Assembly (NCBI RefSeq): GCF_010093535.1
Contig: NW_022985177.1
Coordinates: 104,857 to 168,856, forward strand
Direction of reading: 5' to 3'
DNA from: Lindgomyces ingoldianus
Taxonomy: Eukaryota; Ascomycota; Dothideomycetes; Pleosporales; Lindgomycetaceae
Length of the DNA: 64,000 nt
Position 1 is the first letter of the stretch. The number at the start of each line of letters is the position of its first letter. Of this stretch, positions 34,103-44,780 are shown one piece after another. Below the pieces are notes generated by a model, which searched no databases, was not told where the DNA came from, and saw only the letters and a list, made by a program, of their open reading frames with translations. The position numbers and the translations under genes are program-made.

Positions 34103-36453
34103 TTAATCTGCCTCCTCCATGGCCTTAGCATACTCCTCAGCAGCATGGGCCTTATTCTCCCAGAACTTGACAAGTGCTTGGCGCCTCTTATTCCTGTCCT
34201 CAACTCGCATCCCCAAGGCCCTCAAATTAAACCCCAACTCTTTCGCCATATCCACAGCCTGGAGCTTCTCCTCAACACCCCCATCTCCATTCATCAACAC
34301 CCTAATCACCTCCAACAATCCATCTATCTTAGTCTCACCAGCCTGAACGGCAGCAAAGTACTGATTAATATCACCCTGCATACCAGCCTTTGATACCTCT
34401 ACATCTTCAATCTGCGCCTCGAGATTGGTAATCTCCCTTATCTTGCGCTCCTTGTCCGCAACCAACTTGTCGATGTAGTGCGTTAGGTAATTGACGTCCT
34501 TCCCCCGAAGTGGAATGAAGGTGCGCGCATCCGCGGTTCTGGCCTGGGAAGAGGACCGGGCAATGCTTAGAGCGGACAGCCCTTTCGCGTTTGGTAGCTG
34601 TTCAAGGACCTCTGCAGGGATCTCGGCAGGGGTGTAGAGTTTGGCCAGCACGGCACAAAGGCCCTCTTTGGTGTAGGTTTGGGGATCGTCCTTAGCAGCT
34701 GCTTCGAGAATGGGGTGGAGGCTAGGGTGCGAGGGGCGGCCTAGGGAGGTTGGGGGCCCCACCGTGTGGACGACTGGCGGGTGTGCTGCGTTCCTGCTGG
34801 AGGTTAGACTTGCTACAGACGAGTTTCGGGCGGGTCCTGGAGAAGACGTCCGCGGGGTTGGACGCTGGACATTCGCTAGTTGTAGGGATCCGGAGTCGTG
34901 CTGTGAAGAAACATGGAGTTAGTAAAGCCAGAACCCTAAAGATACCATGGGGATCCAGCAAACATACTGGAGCCTCGACCCTCCTCACGCGATCGCTCTC
35001 GGCAAACCCAACTCCCGAGAAACTTGCTTCTGGCAATAGAATTCCATGTGTCGCCTGTGTATGCACGCGCTGCCATTCGAACAGACCCGCAAACCCGGGA
35101 CCACCCCAATCGGGGTCGGCAATGGGTTGAGTCCGCAAGGCTGCGAATCCCCCATCTGAAGCTCGAGCGACATCATCATCGCCACGCCCATCCCAATCAC
35201 CACGGATAACAGGTGAGAGGCCAGTTGGAGCATCTCGGATCGCAGTCCGAACACTACTCCGGGAACTAAGGCAGTAATGGTCCATTTCCTCGTCTGTGAA
35301 ACGACGAACTGACAGTGGAGACATAGTAAGCCCACGGTCATGCGTAGTTGCTGCGTCACGCCAGCGGGTAATGCGCTCGCGATCGGCGTCGAAAAGGACT
35401 GTGATGGAACCTTCTGGAGTGCTGACAGTGACGGCTGGTGGACTGAGGACTGGAACCGGAACGCCATTATGAAGATTTGGTTCACCGCCACTAGACTCGT
35501 CGAACGCACCTAGTGGATGAAGGCTGCCGACTCCATAGTTGACGCGAGCTCCATGGTTGATGCTCTCGTTCAAGCTCAACGTCGAAATTGAAAGTGTGTT
35601 GGCAGCATCGCCTAGACGCAGATTGTCCACATTCGGGCTTCGGCGAAGAGCGCGGCCGTGATAAGATGAAGAACCGACTTCTGCAGGTGAGGAGGGTTGT
35701 GTTAATGCTGGGGTATACTGGTATAAACAAGTGAAGGGAAACGGGATGATGGTCCTCACCACACTCATTAGAACTCGAGACGCATGAAAGCTCATCTTCT
35801 GAGCAAGCCAGCAAGGGACGCATGCGTCTTCTGCCATCGTACCCACGGTCACGGTTCCAGGAGCTAAGACCTATCCGTGAGATTCCTATTAGCGATGTGA
35901 TTAAAAACATAGAGATCAGGAAGAGATCGTACAAACCTTGAGCAGCTACAGCCGCAACATTGGCTTTCGTCAACGGCTGAGTGGGAACAGGGCGCGGGCG
36001 CAAGGTCGCGGTATCGATGGCAAGAGAAGGTGGAGACAACAGTACCGGATTCCAGTCGAGGTCGAGTCCGTAACCATGCTTGTACCCATGCTCAAGGCCA
36101 TGACCGTCGTGGGATTCCTCTGTTAAGTGTTGAATTACCGTTCTCGAAACCGACGAGGATGTCGTAGGCGACGAATTCGACGCAGAAGACACGCATCCTT
36201 CACCACGAGCCCGTCCATTCGGAAACACCACGGGCACGACCTTCACTGAAGCTGGCGCTCGTGGTCGGCATGCATACCCTTTGTACTCGAAAGATGTCGG
36301 TCGTTCAACCGTGTTTCGTTGCCCTATACTTCCAGGAGAAACACTGGCATGGCAGCCATTGGCAGGGCAGCCAGAGAGGGAGGCAAAGGTATGGGCAGGC
36401 AACCTAGTAGGGTGGAAATCTCCATCATACTCACCTTTCTCAAAAAGTGGCAT
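34103..36453 (-). CDS. Uncharacterised protein with C-terminal coiled coil (about 717 aa, 4 exons)
   Basis: Model on the minus strand: 36453-35937, 35885-35760, 35680-34968 and 34900-34103, with introns of 51, 79 and 67 bp (donors GTTTGT, GTGAGG, GTATGT). All joins keep frame and give 717 residues. An upstream in-frame ATG at 36534 would add 27. The N-terminal and middle parts are Ser/Pro-rich and mostly disordered. The last 200 residues are ordered: a helical start (HPSLHPILEAAAKDDPQTY), a coiled coil (KLVADKERKIREITNLEAQIE) and a helical end. I recognise no family. An apparent membrane helix at 35886-35936 is best read as the 51-bp intron. A donor GTGAGT at 36434 near the start may mark another intron, so the first 50 residues are uncertain. 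Confidence 0.65.
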
Positions 36454-36534
36454 CGCGAGACTGGATCCCTCTTGCAGCTGACGTGAAGTGTATACTGATA
36501 TGACGAGGCGTTGCCAGGCGACGTGGGTCGGCAA

Positions 36535-37112
36535 GTGAGTAGATGAAGGTAGATCGACAAACAGCAGAAATTGAAGGTAGAGTGTTGACGAGGCTAGCGA
36601 GGACGGTGGAAAGAGTGGCGACGTTCGTCGTTCACCACGAAGAAGCTAGATTGATGAGAGGTGGTGGAAAGACGGTCAATTGCTCTACTCGAGGGCGGGG
36701 ACGACAAGGATGGCGAGTTTCTCCGTCAGGCGAACGAGAGAAATTGATGGTGATGGAAATGGAATGGAGAAAGTGGACGCGTTGCGCGTTAACGTGGTGG
36801 AGGAGTACTCTTTTGGCGGCGCGTGCTAGCAAAATCTTACACTCAGTGACAGCTCTTTCACCGGAGAAGTGAAATGAAGCCACTGCGACACCACACACCG
36901 CCAACTACCAATGACGCCGTACCTTTCCAAATACTGACACATCTAGATTCAATATTTGGTATCCAGCCACACCACTATGATTAATTGCCCCCAATTGCTC
37001 ATAGACCTTCATATAAACTCCTCTGAACGAAAAATGCGTAGAAGTCCGCCATGCTTTTTGTTTCTTCCAAACATGCCATATAAACGCGTCTCGCAATCTT
37101 GCCTACTCCACC
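36535..37112. other. Intergenic region between the 717-aa gene and RFC1
   Basis: Upstream sequence of the 717-aa gene and 3' flank of RFC1. Short frames only, nothing recognised. Confidence 0.4.
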
Positions 37113-40100
37113 TCAAGCCTTCTTGCGACCCTTTGCAGCAGCCTTTCCTCTGCCACGCCCCTTGGGTTTTACCTCTTCACTTTCATCCTCATCAACGTCT
37201 TCATCAGTAGCAGCTCGCTTCTTTCCTCTGGAAGGTTTCTGTGCCTGTGCTTTCTTGCCTGCAGCCTTTTTCTTCGGCTGCTTGACGTATTTGTCCTTGG
37301 AGAGATCGGTCTCTTCATCATCCTTTGCCTCTTCAGCAAGTTCCCCTTCATCCGATTCGTCGAGGGCTTCTTCGAGGTCGGGTTTCTCTTTCGTGGCTTT
37401 TTTGGGCGCGACGATATTGCTCGCTTTCATAAAGGGAAGAGGATGAGACTGTTGATTGTAGCTATTCAAGAACATCAATATGGATAAGTTTAGCGAGAAA
37501 ATGAGAGCTTACAGTCTAGTAAAAGTGGATTTGGCCTGTGACTCGATTTTCACCTTTTCTTGTTCCATAGGCCCAACACCCAGCTCCATAATCGCATCAA
37601 AGTCATCCTTGGTCAAGAAGTAGCTATCCATAAGATCGATGATTTGGGGTACCGACTCCCTGCCCTCCCACTGTAGCTTCTTGATCAACTGCGTCCAAAG
37701 GACAGGAACATATTGTTGTCGAACCTCGTGCCGGTCGCCTGAAGAGCGCAGACGCATGTGGGCTTGGATTTCCTTGACCATACGAGTTAGTTTTTGCTGG
37801 TTGCTGTTCTTGCCAAGCCAGGATGTGAATCGTGTCTGATGCCCAGCTGTGCTGCCTGCGACGAAACTTGCTGGTCGGACAAAACTGAAGACCGCATGTG
37901 TTGGCATTAAACTCCAATGTTGTTGAGAGCCATGGATCATTCGATCAACCATATCGCCATCACTAATACTATCGGCAGCATCAGAGACGAGCTCCAGTAA
38001 CTTCAGGTTCTTCTCCTTGCCGTGGTAACTCAGGGCACGCATCGGGCTGGTACCGAGATAATTCTCTTGAAGCATGAGGGGGCTGAATTCGTGGTCGTTG
38101 AAATAGAGTTCAATTTTGTCGTTCAGGGTAGCCTTGCTGCTCGCAGCAAACATCCCACCACCGAGAATCTTTTGAGTGATGTCCCAAGGCTTGAGAATGA
38201 CGTGCTTTTGCCATGCTTTAGACATCTCCTTGCCCTGGTCGAAATCCATGGCTTTTTGGTCAAGCTTGGCAGTCGAGACCATATTGACCACTTGACGGAT
38301 ATCTGCATGACTACCTTCAATCAAAGCATTGATGACAGGAGCTGGCATCTTCAATCCTTCTCTATAGGCAATAGTCATAATGCGGGAGCGAATTTGATCT
38401 ACAGTCGGTCGTCGGAATGGTAGATCGAATGTAACATAGTCAAATGGCTTCATCTTTGGCAGTCGCCTGTCGTTGCAGATAAGGATCATCGGAATCTCTG
38501 ACTTCTTGCAGACCGCAGCAAGTGCTCCAACACCACCTCGGTCGCCTGCAGACATGCCATCGACTTCGTCCATGATGAGTACCAGCTTCTTTTTCGATGT
38601 TTCAACCTTCTTTCCGTTGCCAGCAAAGTAGCCATGCAAGGATGTAGTGCTGAGGACACCTCTCAACCCTTCCTCCACAAGCTTTTTGCTGCGAGTATCA
38701 CTAGCATTACTCTCGACGATATCGTAGCCTTCCAGCTTAGCAACGAGATGCGCTGCGGTAGTCTTCCCAATCCCTGGAGGTCCATGAAGCATAACCGCTC
38801 GGAACACACCACTACCGTCAGGACCAGCAAGCTTGAAGCCGGTCTTGTGGCTCTTCGGAAATCGGGCCAACCATCGCTGCAATTTCTCGACCGTAGCTTT
38901 GTTTCCGCAGATCTGGCTGAGCGCCGTTGGAGCATATTTGGTCGTCCATAAACGTGAATCAACAGAAGGAACTGCATCTTTGTGGATAGCAGAAGTCGTA
39001 GCAGAGGTAGTTTTGCTACCTCTGGCGGTCCCTGCCCCAGCCAAACTACGTTTCTCCTCTTCACGACGCTTATCCTCTTTATCCATTTCCGCAGCCTGCT
39101 CTTTGATCTTCTCTTCTTCTTTTCGCTGCTTCTCCTTATATGCTGCTTGCGCTTTGGAGTCTCCGACATGACCACGGGCAGAAAGCTTCTCGATGAGCTG
39201 GGACAACCCATCTTCGTCAATGGTCTTGATGTTCATCTTTCGAATCTTCTCGAGCTTGCTAGGGCCAGCATCTGTCCCTAGGATCACAAAGTCCGTCTTG
39301 CTGCTTGGTGCACCGGTGACTTTGCCGCCATGACGTTTGACCAATTCCTGAGCTTCCGTTCGACCCCACCGGTGCAATACACCAGTAAAGACAAAGTTCA
39401 GACCGGCAAGACAGGTTTCGCTACCAGAAGGCATGTCCCCGGACGACCCCTCAGTGAGTCCTGCGTCCCCACGCCCAGCATTGGCTCTCCAATCGAACTT
39501 GCCTCCTTCTGTCTTCGGTGGAGGTGTTGGTGGGCGTACGAGAGGGATGCTATCGTAGATTGCTTGGACAATAGCGTCTTCTGACGCATCTTCTCTCTTA
39601 GCCTTCTTCTTGACTGGTGACTTCTTAGTATCGGATTTCTTTGGACGGCCTCTCTTTGGTACGCTATCCTCCTCTTCATCCTCGTCCTCGTCAAGCTCGG
39701 GCGACTTGCGTTTCCGGGCTGCGGGTGTTCTCTTGCTGGGCTTGCTCTTTGGAGTCCGCTTTCCCCCATCCGGGACAACGAAGTCATCTTCAGGATGGGC
39801 GTCTTTCATGTCTACATCTTCCACCGAGTCAATGTCATCATCGACTGGTAGTTTCTTTTTCTGTTTGGCTGGCTTCTTAGGAGTCCCGCGATGTGGCAAA
39901 GTAATTGGTATATCATCGTCGTCATCGCTTTCGATATGGACATAGTCGTCCTTGACATTCCTGCTGTTTGCCTTAAAATCTGCACCAAATATATCGTCAG
40001 CTCCATCAAGGTCATCATCTGGAAAATCATCTAGAAAATCATCATCGTTCTCCACGTAAGAGACAGGTTTCTTTGCTCGTCCAGAAGTCTTGCCATTAGC

Positions 40101-40675
40101 CACCGGCGTAACCGTTTTTGAAGCTCTCCCATTTGCCTTCACTGGAGTTGCTTTTGGTGTAGCCTTCGGGGTTGCTGCGACAGCCTTCTTCACCTTCACA
40201 GGCTCGGATCGCTTGGGTTTGTTCTTGCTACCGAAAAAGGCTAATGTGGTAGTCTCTTCGCCTTCGAGGGAAGGTTCGCGTTTCGCCTTCTTCGGCGGGG
40301 GTTTCTTCGGCGAGGTCTTCGGTCTGATTGCAGTGAGCTTCATACGGCTGGAGCGAGTACCATGAGCCTTACTTTACTTCCTCAATCTCCTCATCTTCCG
40401 AGTCCTCGATAACGCGCGATTTCTGAGGTCTTCTTGTGGGCTTCTTGGCCTGTAAAGTAACAAGAACAAATCTGTTAGCTCGCCCTCTCGCCATGTCGAA
40501 TTGATAGCATGAAAGTTCGTCTGAGAGAAGAGAATGCGTACGAAGGCAAAGAAATAGGCTTCCAAACACTGAGAATCCTCAAAGGTGGACATACCTCTTC
40601 TTTCTTTGCGGGCGTACTTTGGCTACCCTGAGAAGCCCTCCCGCCACCAAAAAAGCTCCGAATATCCGCCGGCAT
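37113..40675 (-). CDS. rfc1: Replication factor C large subunit, Rfc1 (about 1108 aa, 4 exons)
   Basis: Exons 40675-40595, 40449-40378, 40337-37513 and 37461-37113. The protein starts MPADIRSFFGG, a PCNA-binding (PIP-like) N-terminus typical of Rfc1. A long K/D/E-rich segment follows, then a BRCT domain (about 357-436, CLAGLNFVFTG...TDFVILG) and an AAA+ module with Walker A GPPGIGKTTAA (about 570), Walker B LVLIMDEVDG (about 634) and sensor region LICNDRRLPKM. The RFC1 C-terminal domain follows, ending in a basic tail (KPKGRGRGKAAAKGRKK). Rfc1 is the large subunit of the five-part clamp loader that places PCNA on DNA in the nucleus. The third exon join after EEIEE needs an intron of only 40 bp, so that junction is the weakest part of the model. 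Confidence 0.93.
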
Positions 40676-40966
40676 GCTGACGCAACAACCTTTCTCTCGT
40701 ACCAAATAACAGCCCGTCTGTAATGCGTCAATGAAAAGTCGTGGTTGTTGTCGACAGGCAGCGAGGGGCAGACTCGGGGGACAAGGGAAGTCGCTCACAA
40801 CGCGTTCTATCACGCCTGCGCCTTGGAAGGAAGAACGCGATTCGCGAAATCACTTTAGCACGGGACGCGCTTTCCCGATGGGGTCGACGCCGCACTAGCC
40901 ACACTTGCACCTTAAACCTGACAGTTTGACCCAACTTCCATCAACGCTCTTCACAGAACAGTCGGG
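40676..40966. promoter_or_regulatory. Divergent promoter between rfc1 and mrpl16
   Basis: The two start codons face away from each other with 291 bp between them, so both promoters must lie here or overlap. The sequence is GC-rich with several CGC motifs (for example ACGCGTT at about 40800). A single A/ACGCGT-like site would fit cell-cycle (MCB-type) control of a replication gene, but this is only a motif resemblance. Confidence 0.45.
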
Positions 40967-41741
40967 ATGGTGTTGCCCAGGATATCTGCGAGTTTGGTGA
41001 CTCAATTGAACCAGATATCGATATCGGCAGCAAGACCGCGAAGTACATTCCCTTCAATCACTCCCTTGTGTATTCTATTGACGTTTGCAGTACCATCATC
41101 CATCCCGCACTTCCTCGCACCTGCCTTCAACCCGTCCATTCGCACTTTCTCCATCACACCCCTCCTCCAGAACTGGCTCGCCCCCAAAGCTGGCGAGTCC
41201 AGGAAGTCGCGCAAAGGTCGTTGCCGGGTGCCCACAGGTGGTAGTCAGCGGGGCACCACGGTCGTATGGGGCGACTACGGCCTACGGATGCGTGACCATG
41301 ACCGCCGCGTTTCCGCCCAACAGTTTAAGATCGCAGAAGACACAATCAGGAAACGCTTGCGAGGTATGAAGTTCCGGCTGTACATGCGGGTCGCGGCCAA
41401 CATTGGTGTGTACACGAGTGGGAATGAGAATCGTATGGGGAAGGGCAAGGGAAGCTTCGATCATTGGGCTGCGAGGGTGGCGGTGAGCAAGATTATATTT
41501 GAGATTAAGGGTGATTTGCACGAGCAGGTTGTTAGGGATGCGTTTAGGTTGGCGGGGAATAAGCTTCCTGGTGAGCAATCTCTGACCTAAGGTATTGTGG
41601 GAAGATATCTAACCTGGCTCAGGACTGTATGAGTTCGTGAAGAAGGGCGATCCGCCAGTCATGGGCATCACAAAGGTTGGCGTTAATGGCATTACCGAGG
41701 CCGATCTGAAGAGGCCGCGGAAAAAGCTGGCTTTGGAATAG
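40967..41741 (+). CDS. mrpl16: Mitochondrial large-subunit ribosomal protein uL16m (240 aa, 2 exons)
   Basis: Exons 40967-41570 and 41623-41741 join across a 52-bp intron. The N-terminus is a mitochondrial targeting type (Ser/Arg-rich, ending RTFSITPLLQNWLAPK). The rest is the L16/L10e fold: RKGRCRVPTGGSQRGTTVVW, GDYGLRMRDHDRRVSAQQF, GKGKGSFDHWAARV and FRLAGNKLPGLYEFV. The protein acts in the mitochondrial 54S ribosomal subunit near the peptidyl-transferase centre. A second, in-frame intron of about 48 bp may lie near 41042-41089 (GTACAT...TTTGCAG). It would remove a hydrophobic stretch from the presequence without changing frame. Confidence 0.92.
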
Positions 41742-42092
41742 ACTCCGGCGAGAATTCCGTCGAAGACTTCCTCATCAGTTGATGTGTAAGAAGCTTAAAT
41801 TTTCTATTATAGAGATGATGAGTAGAATTTTTTAGCATACAATGCGTATAATCCCTATTGTCACTGTTACTCTTGCAATCCTACAGGCAATGGGTGAATT
41901 CACTCCCATCCTTATCTGTGAACCGGTCCTAAATCTGCCTTCATGCCTAGTCTAATTCCCTAGATCGCTTCCGAATTACGATTTGCGAGGAAACTAACCT
42001 AAAGAGGAGGTAGACTTTGCAGGTTGCATATATTCTGCCGTTCTACTTTCCCTACCAAAGTTATATGCTTATTTATTTATTTATTTATTTAC

Positions 42093-42183
<91 letters not shown>

Positions 42184-42497
42184 TTTGTACACTCACACAT
42201 ACACAACACTTCAAATAGCTAGTTGTTACTAGAACTTAGGAGGGGATTTACGTTTCTAGCTTCTGTCTTGAAATGAGCACTGGTTGACGCTGAAGTATGT
42301 GCAGAGGAGCATCTGTTCTCGAGAGCTGGCTGGTGAGAGAGGAAAAGCGAGAGGAATTCTTTTATCCTTGATCAGGAAGCTGAAATGTAAAGGAGGTATT
42401 AATAACTTTAGTATTGCCTTGAACCCCACCACGGTTGAGATTGGACCCTCATGACGCAGCAAGTTGCTAAATTACTCAATCTTACGATTACACACGG
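41742..42497. other. Convergent intergenic region with microsatellite
   Basis: 3' flanks of mrpl16 and the S1P lyase gene. The main content is the (TTTA)n repeat, and nothing else is recognised. Confidence 0.5.
42066..42186 (+). repeat. (TTTA)n microsatellite, about 30 units
   Basis: A run of TTAT/TTTA tetranucleotides about 120 bp long with one interruption (TTTACTTA near 42090). Translated frames over it give meaningless LFIYLFIY repeats. Confidence 0.97.
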
Positions 42498-44322
42498 CTA
42501 CGCTTTGTACAGTGTGTCCAAGAACCCCTTCGCCAAATCCACAACAACCGTCTTGTTGGGCAAGCTCCCAGCAACGCCATACAAGGCCGCTGCGTCTCCT
42601 TTTACCGCGCCCTTTGCCACTTTCCCTCCCGCAATCGTTTTCCTTTCTCGCTCTCGCACCTCCTCCGTAACCTCGACTAAATCCGCGATCAACTTATCGG
42701 CAGCCTTCACGATCGGCAATGTGACAGCGACGTGGATAGCTGGCGGACTCTGCAAGGCATTAAGATGCCATCCCTTGTCGCTCATCCCGTCTGCAATGTC
42801 ATAGATGTCAATGGTGTTCGACAAAAACGCGACAACAGACACTAGTGGACGACCAATGACTTTCAAATCAGAATTTAGTTCTGGTTTTTCGCGGATCGCA
42901 CCCTCGATTTTCTTCATAGCCCCGACAATCTTGTGGCACGCATCGATGTATCCGCTTTCACCTTGCTTGACCAGAGAAGCCCAACAACCGGCAATAAGTG
43001 CGCCGGGTCGAGACCCAGCGATAGAGGGGGAAGCATAGACGCCGCCAGACCAGTCGGGTGAGATGAAGTATTGATATTTGCGGAAAGCATCGGAGCGGTA
43101 CAGGACGGTGCTGTTGCCCTTGGGCGCGAATCCATATTTGTGAGTATCGCAGCTAATACTAGTCACACCCTTTAGGCGGAAATCGAATGGTTCAGATTCG
43201 AAGCCTGCCTTTGAGAGAAGAGGGACTAGGAAGGAGCCTAGGCAGCAATCAACGTGAAGCGGGAGCTTCTTCTTCTGTGCGATTCGAGAGAGGCTGGAGA
43301 TATCGTCAATGATGCCATGAGGGAAATTGGGCGCAGATCCGACAAGGAGAATAGTGTTGGGGTTAACCATGCGGGAAACAGATGGGAGGTGGACTTTGTA
43401 CTGCGGGGCTCTGCAGTCGATGAGGTGAATCTTGATCTTGAAGTATTCCCCAGCTTTACGGAACGCGGTGTGGGCAGTTTCTGGAATAATCATTTCGGGT
43501 TCGGTAACTCCACGTTCGTGGAAGGCTTTCTGCCGAGCGCTGAGACAAGCCATGAGGATGGATTCGGTGCCCCCACTAGTGGAGACGCCAACAGCTCCCT
43601 CTGGAGCTCCGAAGAGGGAAAGAACCTGAATACCATGAGTCTATACCAGGTCTCAGATGCCAATTGAGGATCCTACCATAGCGACTACTTCAGCCTCCAT
43701 CTTCCTGACACCAGGGAACACGTCCGGATGAATAGGGTTCGACACAGTAAACTTCCCAAAGGCTTCCGTTTGCAACTTCAAAAGCTCATCACCCCCATGA
43801 TATACAGCACCACTAACCTTCCCATCCTCCCACCTTGTATGCTCCATTACTTCAAGATCATTCAGCGCCTTCCTAACCTGCTCTTCCGACCATCCCTCGG
43901 TAGGGAGCGTTATCGTGCGTTCAACACCCGGTCCCGTCGGCACCAATCTCCTCTCCAATTTCATGATAGACTCAGCGACTTGGGTTTGCACCTTTGTGCG
44001 CACACCGGGAAGACGTAAAAATGTGCCATATAGGGTTCGTCGCGTGTACCTGTAGACATCGGCGATAGAACCAGTGATGCCGCGACCTTTGAGTTGGTAG
44101 AATAGTCGACGCGTCCATCGGAGGAGGAAGAGAATAAATATTATATTACGAAGACTGTAAGACTGAAGCGATTAGAATATTATCGCGCTACCAGAGTCCC
44201 AAAGGATGCTGAATGGCGACATACACATCAAGATTAAGCGCCACAAGTTGCCCTCTTGCGGAGCCCTTCCTCGCTTTGAAAGTCTCCCGGAGACTGACGG
44301 GCAGCCTAGAGGAGCCTGGCAT
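42498..44322 (-). CDS. dpl1: Sphingosine-1-phosphate lyase (567 aa, 3 exons)
   Basis: Exons 44322-44225, 44154-43677 and 43625-42498 join in frame. A single N-terminal membrane segment (about NIIFILFLLRW, residues 36-46) precedes the PLP-dependent fold. Recognisable parts are KVSGAVYHGGDELL, GVSTSGGTESILMACL (restored by the last join), PETAHTAFRKAGEYF, LHVDCCLGSF and the PLP-lysine site CDTHKYGFAPKG (Lys355). The enzyme sits in the ER membrane and cleaves phosphorylated long-chain bases to a fatty aldehyde and phosphoethanolamine, the only exit from sphingolipid metabolism. Length and motif order match the family. The first donor was chosen as GTATGT at 44224, giving ALNLDVLRN across the join. 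Confidence 0.95.
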
Positions 44323-44780
44323 TGTTGCTATTACGAATTTTAGGGGGGAAGAGGAAGATTGGCATCGCAGAATTTGAAAGAGATGGGCAGTAGTTATGTC
44401 GACGTGCGCCTTCCAAGTTCGATTCTAGCTTTCACATGTACGCTCCCCGATGTAATGCCGGCCGAGGATATATCCGTGCTTATCGGCTTTCCGATTCCGG
44501 TTCCGGAAAGGCTGGCTTGAACCGGCAGCAGTCAACATCGAATTTGGGTGGCGTTGCGAGACCCTGCCCATGTGGTATTATTTTTAATTCTAGGATAAAG
44601 ATCTACCTAGCTAGGCATAAAAAAAGCAGATCACATGGGGCGGAAATTACTCAATCCTCTTGATCGTGTGTACTTCCAGTCACAGTCACATGAAATCAAT
44701 TAGCTGTGAGCCTATGCAGTATTGCAAAGTTCTAAATAGACAGACGGTAGCATCTAAACATAAGTCTAATAGGGTATTAT
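44323..44780. other. Intergenic region between dpl1 and the Pol iota gene
   Basis: Promoter side of dpl1 and 3' side of the polymerase gene. No feature recognised. Confidence 0.4.

Noticed and set aside
35886..35936. Apparent transmembrane helix (LYDLFLISMFLITSLI) in the 717-aa protein
   Set aside because: The 51 bp encoding it begin with GTTTGT, end with CTAATAG, and are a multiple of three. It is better explained as a short intron read through in frame.
42017..42232. Hydrophobic proteins LFIYLFIY... in two frames
   Set aside because: Pure translation of the (TTTA)n microsatellite.
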